Below, piece by piece: positions 60,569-64,000 of a DNA stretch of 64,000 bases; the stretch's first letter is position 1; each line of letters opens with the position of its first letter. Both the position numbers and the translations under genes were made by a program. The stretch comes from Streptomyces sp. NBC_00377. GTDB lineage: Bacteria > Actinomycetota > Actinomycetes > Streptomycetales > Streptomycetaceae. The stretch lies in NCBI RefSeq assembly GCF_036075115.1, contig NZ_CP107958.1, positions 8,990,001 to 9,054,000 on the forward strand, in the 5' to 3' direction. The notes under the pieces were generated by a model. The model did not search any database. It worked only from the letters and a program-made list of their open reading frames with translations, and was not told where the DNA came from.

Positions 60569-61483
60569 GTGGACACCATCACCCTGGGCGATGTCACGTT
60601 GACCCGTGTCTGGGAGTACTTCGGTCCTGTGGACATGACGCCCGAGGCGTTCTTCCCGGAGAGCCCGGCGGAGGCGTGGGAGGCCCACCGGTCCTGGCTG
60701 GTTCCGGACTTCCTGGACGCCGAGACCCGGATCGTCAACTCGGCCATCCAGACCTGGGTACTGCGCAGCGAGGGCAAGACCATCCTGGTCGACACCGGCG
60801 TCGGCAACCACAAGGACCGCCCGTACGCGCCCGTGTGGAGCCGGCTGAACACCGACTTCCTGGGCAACCTCGCCCGCGCCGGTGTCCGCCCCGAGGACGT
60901 CGACATCGTGATCAACACCCATCTGCACATCGACCACGTCGGCTGGAACACCTACCTCGACGGCCGGACCTGGGTGCCGACGTTCCCCAACGCCACCTAC
61001 CTCATGCCCAAGGCGGACTTCGACTTCTGGAACCCCGCCAACGAGCACAAGCCCCTGCTCGGCCGCGGCAACCAGAACGTCTTCGAGGACAGCGTCGCCC
61101 CCGTGCACGAGGCCGGCCTGACCCAGCTCTGGGACGACAGCCACCGCATCGACGGCAGCCTGCGCCTCGACCTCGCCCCCGGCCACACCCCGGGCTCCTC
61201 GGTGCTGACGCTGGAGTCCGGATCGGACCGGGCCCTCTTCGTCGGCGACATGCTGCACAGCCCGGTCCAGATCCACGAGCCCGACGCCAACAGCTGCTTC
61301 TGCGAGGACCCCGCCGAAGCCCGCGCCACCCGCCGCAAGCTCCTGGGCTGGGCGGTCGACAACAACGCCCTCGTCATCCCCGCGCACCTCGGCGGCAACG
61401 GCGCCGCCGAAGTCGTCCGCGAGGGAGACAAGTTCGCCATCAAGGGCTGGGCACCCTTCGCCCCGTACACCGAGCAGGCCTGA
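60569..61483 (+). CDS. Cytoplasmic metallo-beta-lactamase-fold hydrolase
   Basis: A 304-residue MBL-fold hydrolase. The metal motif is HLHIDH at 118-123, with later ligands in APGHTPGSS, GDMLHSP and PAHLGGNG. It shares long stretches with the Tat-exported enzyme at 56172-57227, but has no signal peptide. The GTG at 60569 was selected because GGAG lies six bases upstream and homology to the paralogue begins here. It starts an operon with carboxylesterase (22 bases later), RidA and an unknown gene. Its substrate is probably a lactone or ester; an AHL or butyrolactone type is possible but not shown. Confidence 0.87.
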   Translation: MDTITLGDVTLTRVWEYFGPVDMTPEAFFPESPAEAWEAHRSWLVPDFLDAETRIVNSAIQTWVLRSEGKTILVDTGVGNHKDRPYAPVWSRLNTDFLGNLARAGVRPEDVDIVINTHLHIDHVGWNTYLDGRTWVPTFPNATYLMPKADFDFWNPANEHKPLLGRGNQNVFEDSVAPVHEAGLTQLWDDSHRIDGSLRLDLAPGHTPGSSVLTLESGSDRALFVGDMLHSPVQIHEPDANSCFCEDPAEARATRRKLLGWAVDNNALVIPAHLGGNGAAEVVREGDKFAIKGWAPFAPYTEQA

Positions 61484-61505
61484 GCCCCTACGGAAAGGCA
61501 CCACC

Positions 61506-62996
61506 GTGAACCACCACCCCGACCCCGTCGCAACCACCGCTCAGGGAGCCATCCGCGGTCTGCGCCAAGGCGACACCCTCACCTTCCTGAACATCCCCTA
61601 CGCCGCCCCGCCACGCGGCGCCGGCCGCTTCGCACCGCCCCAGCCCCACGAGCCGTGGGACGGCGTGCGGGACGCCACCGTGCCGGGTCCCAACGCGCCG
61701 CAGTCCGAACGCAAGCTCGGCAACGTGGACATGACCCCCTACTTCGGCACCGGCTGGAACCGCGGCGAGGACTACCTCACCGTCAACGTCTTCACGCCCG
61801 CCGCCGGCGGTGACGAACTGCCGGTCATGGTGTTCGTCCACGGCGGCGGATTCGTCGCCGGATCGACCCGGTCCACGATGTACGACGGCTCCGCCTTCGC
61901 CCGCGACGGCGTCGTCCTGGTCACCCTCAACTACCGGCTCGGCATCGCCGGGTTCCTCGACATCCCCGGCGCACCCGCCAACCGCGGCCTGCTCGACGTC
62001 GTCGCCGCACTGCGCTGGGTGCGCGAGAACATCGCCGCCTTCGGCGGTGACCCGCACAACGTCACGCTCTTCGGCCAGTCGGCCGGGGCGACCATCGTCG
62101 GCGGCGTCCTCGCCACCCCCCAGGCCGCCGGCCTCTTGCGCCGCGCGATCGTCCAGAGCGGCAGCGGCCTGGGCGCGTTCACCACCGAGCAGGCCGCCCG
62201 CGTCACCAAGGCGGCAGCCGAGGCGCTGGACATCGAGCCCCACGTCGACGCCTTCGCGGGCATCTCCGACGAGCGCCTGGTCGAGGCCGCCTCCCAGCTC
62301 GCGGGCATCGACTTGCAGACCGAGACCCACGGCGACCCTCTGATCGGACTCAGCCCCTTCAGCCTCGTCCTCGACACCCAGCCTGCCGAATCCGTCGCCG
62401 CTGGCCTGAGCGCCGACGTCGACCTGCTCGTCGGCACCAACACCGAAGAGGGCAACCTCTACCTGGTCCCCGTCGGCAAGTACGCCACCTCGACCGCAGC
62501 CGACGTCGACGAGGCGGCCGCGCGCTCCCACCCGAACCCGGCGCAGCTCGTCGAGACGTACCGCAAGTCGCGCCCCGAGGCGTCCCACGCGGAACTGCGC
62601 TCGGCCATCATGGCCGACGCGCTCTTCGGCGCGGGCAGCCGCGCCCTGGCCGGCGCCCACGCCACCCACCCGAAGTCCGCCACCTACACCTACGAGTTCG
62701 CCTGGCGCTCGAAGGCCCTGGACGGAGAGCTCGGCGCCACCCACGCGGTCGAACTGCCCTTCGTCTTCGACCTCGCGGAACGGCCCGAACTGAACGGCTC
62801 CAACGCCCTGCTCGGCCCCGACAAGCCCCCCGCGGACCTCGCCACTCGCATACACGAGGCCTGGATCCGGTTCGCCAGGACCGGCGACCCAGGCTGGGAC
62901 CCGTACGACACCGAGCGCCGCGCCACCATGCGCATCGACGCGGAGTGGACCCAGGTAGACGACCCCCGCAGCCAGGAACGACAGGTCTGGAGCTGA
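61506..62996 (+). CDS. Carboxylesterase type B (para-nitrobenzyl-esterase-like)
   Basis: A 496-residue esterase of the carboxylesterase type B family, an alpha/beta-hydrolase. The oxyanion-hole region reads VFVHGGGFVAGS, the nucleophile elbow is FGQSAGA (Ser near residue 192), the acid lies in TNTEEGNLY and the catalytic His in THAVELPFVF. It should hydrolyse carboxylic esters in the cytoplasm; there is no signal. A GTG start at 61506 (GGAAAGG upstream). It is flanked at short spacing by the MBL hydrolase and RidA, so the three are probably one transcript acting on a common ester/lactone substrate. Confidence 0.93.
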   Translation: MNHHPDPVATTAQGAIRGLRQGDTLTFLNIPYAAPPRGAGRFAPPQPHEPWDGVRDATVPGPNAPQSERKLGNVDMTPYFGTGWNRGEDYLTVNVFTPAAGGDELPVMVFVHGGGFVAGSTRSTMYDGSAFARDGVVLVTLNYRLGIAGFLDIPGAPANRGLLDVVAALRWVRENIAAFGGDPHNVTLFGQSAGATIVGGVLATPQAAGLLRRAIVQSGSGLGAFTTEQAARVTKAAAEALDIEPHVDAFAGISDERLVEAASQLAGIDLQTETHGDPLIGLSPFSLVLDTQPAESVAAGLSADVDLLVGTNTEEGNLYLVPVGKYATSTAADVDEAAARSHPNPAQLVETYRKSRPEASHAELRSAIMADALFGAGSRALAGAHATHPKSATYTYEFAWRSKALDGELGATHAVELPFVFDLAERPELNGSNALLGPDKPPADLATRIHEAWIRFARTGDPGWDPYDTERRATMRIDAEWTQVDDPRSQERQVWS

Positions 62997-63027
62997 CGCT
63001 CCGACCGACCCTTCTCAAGGACACACC

Positions 63028-63411
63028 ATGACCAGAACCATCATCACCACCGAGAACGCACCCTCGCTGCCGGCCCCACTGTCCCAGGGCATCCGCAAGG
63101 GCCCCGTCCTGCACGTCTCCGGGCAGCTCCCATTCGACCCGAAGACCGGCGAAGTCGTCGGCACCACGGTCGGCGAGCAGACCGCGCAGGTACTGCGCAA
63201 CGTCACCGCCGTCCTCAAGGCGGCCGGCGCGGGCCTGGAAGACGTCGTGATGCTCCGCGTGTACCTCACCGACCCCGCCCACATGGCCGAGATGAACGAG
63301 GCGTACGCGGCAGCCGTCGGCGAGCCCTTCCCCGCCCGCACCACCGTCTACATGCAGCTTCCGCCGGGACTGCTCGTCGAGATCGACGCCCTGGCCGTAC
63401 TGGACGACTGA
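63028..63411 (+). CDS. ridA: RidA/YjgF/YER057c-family protein
   Basis: A 127-residue RidA-family enamine/imine deaminase. It shows APLSQGIRKGPVLHVSGQLPFDP near the start, NVTAVLKAAGAGLEDVVMLRVYLTD and FPARTTVYMQLPPG with the conserved substrate Arg (in PARTTV). Such proteins remove reactive 2-aminoacrylate or act on related intermediates; diverged members serve catabolic operons. It lies 31 bases after the esterase and 5 bases before the next gene. In this operon it may remove a reactive product rather than serve general housekeeping. Confidence 0.93.
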   Translation: MTRTIITTENAPSLPAPLSQGIRKGPVLHVSGQLPFDPKTGEVVGTTVGEQTAQVLRNVTAVLKAAGAGLEDVVMLRVYLTDPAHMAEMNEAYAAAVGEPFPARTTVYMQLPPGLLVEIDALAVLDD

Positions 63412-63416
63412 TCACG

Positions 63417-64000
63417 ATGGCCGGTCGTCTGACAAGGGCGTGCACCAACCTGAGGGTTCCTCCGACGCACCTGCTCGACGCCCTGTGCGCACTGGTCGGA
63501 CGACCGGCACCTCCCCGCGGGCCCCATCCCGTACGCCGCATCCACGAACGGGTGCTCCAAGCAGCCGGGTCGGTGGCGCCGGGCGTGCTGGAGCCGGGCG
63601 ACGTGTGCGCGGCCACATACGTGCGCGCGGGCCTCCTGAACGCCGAAATCCCGGCCCCGTCGGACACGGCCGTCCTCTGCATCCGGCGCACGGTCGACGA
63701 CCTCGGACCGGCCGACCTGTGGGAACTGGCCCGCGCCACCGCCATGACCCGAGACGATCTCTCGTGGGGCGCCGCCGCGGTCCTGGCCGAAGAAGGTCCC
63801 GGCGCCGCAGACCCGCTGGACGAACACGCCGCGCACACCCTCGCGCAGGAGGTCGCCACGCGATCCCCGTGCCACTGGGGCCGAGGCCACACCGAGGCGG
63901 TACGCGCCGCGCTGTACCGGATTATGGCCGACCTCGCGGACGCCCTCCTGGAGGTATCGGAATCGACCCCGACACCCCTGGACTGGACCATCCACGACAA
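63417..64000 (+). CDS. Unrecognised protein, cut by the window end
   Basis: An open frame from an ATG five bases after ridA runs past the right edge without a stop, at least 194 residues. It starts MAGRLTRACTNLRVPPTHLLDALC and has a region with VCAATYVRAGLLNAEIPAP, and an Ala/Asp/Glu-rich middle part (DDLGPADLWELARATAMTRDDLSWGAAAVLAEEG). It has good codon-position GC for the genome (third positions mostly G/C) and no in-frame stop in 584 bases. I do not recognise the family. Tight spacing to ridA implies the same operon. No strong ribosome site, so translation may be coupled. Confidence 0.6.
   Translation, partial: MAGRLTRACTNLRVPPTHLLDALCALVGRPAPPRGPHPVRRIHERVLQAAGSVAPGVLEPGDVCAATYVRAGLLNAEIPAPSDTAVLCIRRTVDDLGPADLWELARATAMTRDDLSWGAAAVLAEEGPGAADPLDEHAAHTLAQEVATRSPCHWGRGHTEAVRAALYRIMADLADALLEVSESTPTPLDWTIHD

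Noticed and set aside
1..64000. tRNA, rRNA and CRISPR arrays
   Set aside because: I scanned for tRNA-like T-loop GGTTCGA contexts and regularly spaced repeats and found none that fold or repeat convincingly; a tRNAscan or CRISPR search would be decisive.

Overview
High-GC DNA with GTG starts, strong GGAGG ribosome sites, Tat signals, twin cellulases and LAL/PadR/TetR/LacI regulators. This is almost certainly a Streptomyces chromosome or a close relative. The mix of intact stress and secretion genes with many transposase and gene remnants looks like a chromosome-arm accessory region. 

1-12 kb: a long minus-strand stress operon runs from 10228 down to 144. Its order is GSP17M-like membrane protein, dnaK, grpE, a DnaJ/CbpA protein, a CbpM/MerR-like modulator, clpB, a zinc-finger thioredoxin, a UBP-type zinc finger, a CRP-glutaredoxin-TrxR-like flavoprotein that has lost its redox cysteines, and hsp20. 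Several genes overlap by 1-10 bases. A PucR-type regulator is divergent from it, followed by a divergent-sequence acetate kinase. 

13-22 kb: IS481 and IS5 remnants, a GNAT acetyltransferase, a mycothiol-dependent-type enzyme, a BKACE enzyme, then a cold-shock block (cspA-like gene with long leader and strong terminator, DEAD-box helicase, CBS protein, SCO5918-like protein) and a broken GAF-phosphatase gene. 

22-38 kb: a secreted polysaccharide-degradation zone. It holds a Tat-exported alpha-L-rhamnosidase with two duplicated C-terminal modules, a TetR regulator, a GH6 and a GH12 cellulase (both with CBM2) facing away from CebR-type operators, a CebR-like LacI regulator, an expansin-like protein, a polysaccharide lyase and a small secreted protein. 

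38-49 kb: an atypical NarL-type response regulator, a 919-aa LAL regulator, then PadR and a MATE exporter with a perfect 16+16 palindrome between them. The MATE gene is cut by an IS5-family element that made a CTAG duplication and carries an extra passenger gene. TetR and SDR genes and many small remnants follow. 

49-64 kb: an SDR/KAS-III gene pair, a second LAL regulator, and divergent from it a Tat-exported metallo-beta-lactamase-fold hydrolase, a FUSC-type exporter, and an operon of a second such hydrolase, carboxylesterase, RidA and an unrecognised gene that runs off the window. 

The strongest candidates for something new are the Cys-less flavoprotein with the zinc finger inside the chaperone operon, the passenger-carrying IS, and the paired hydrolase/esterase/RidA operon.
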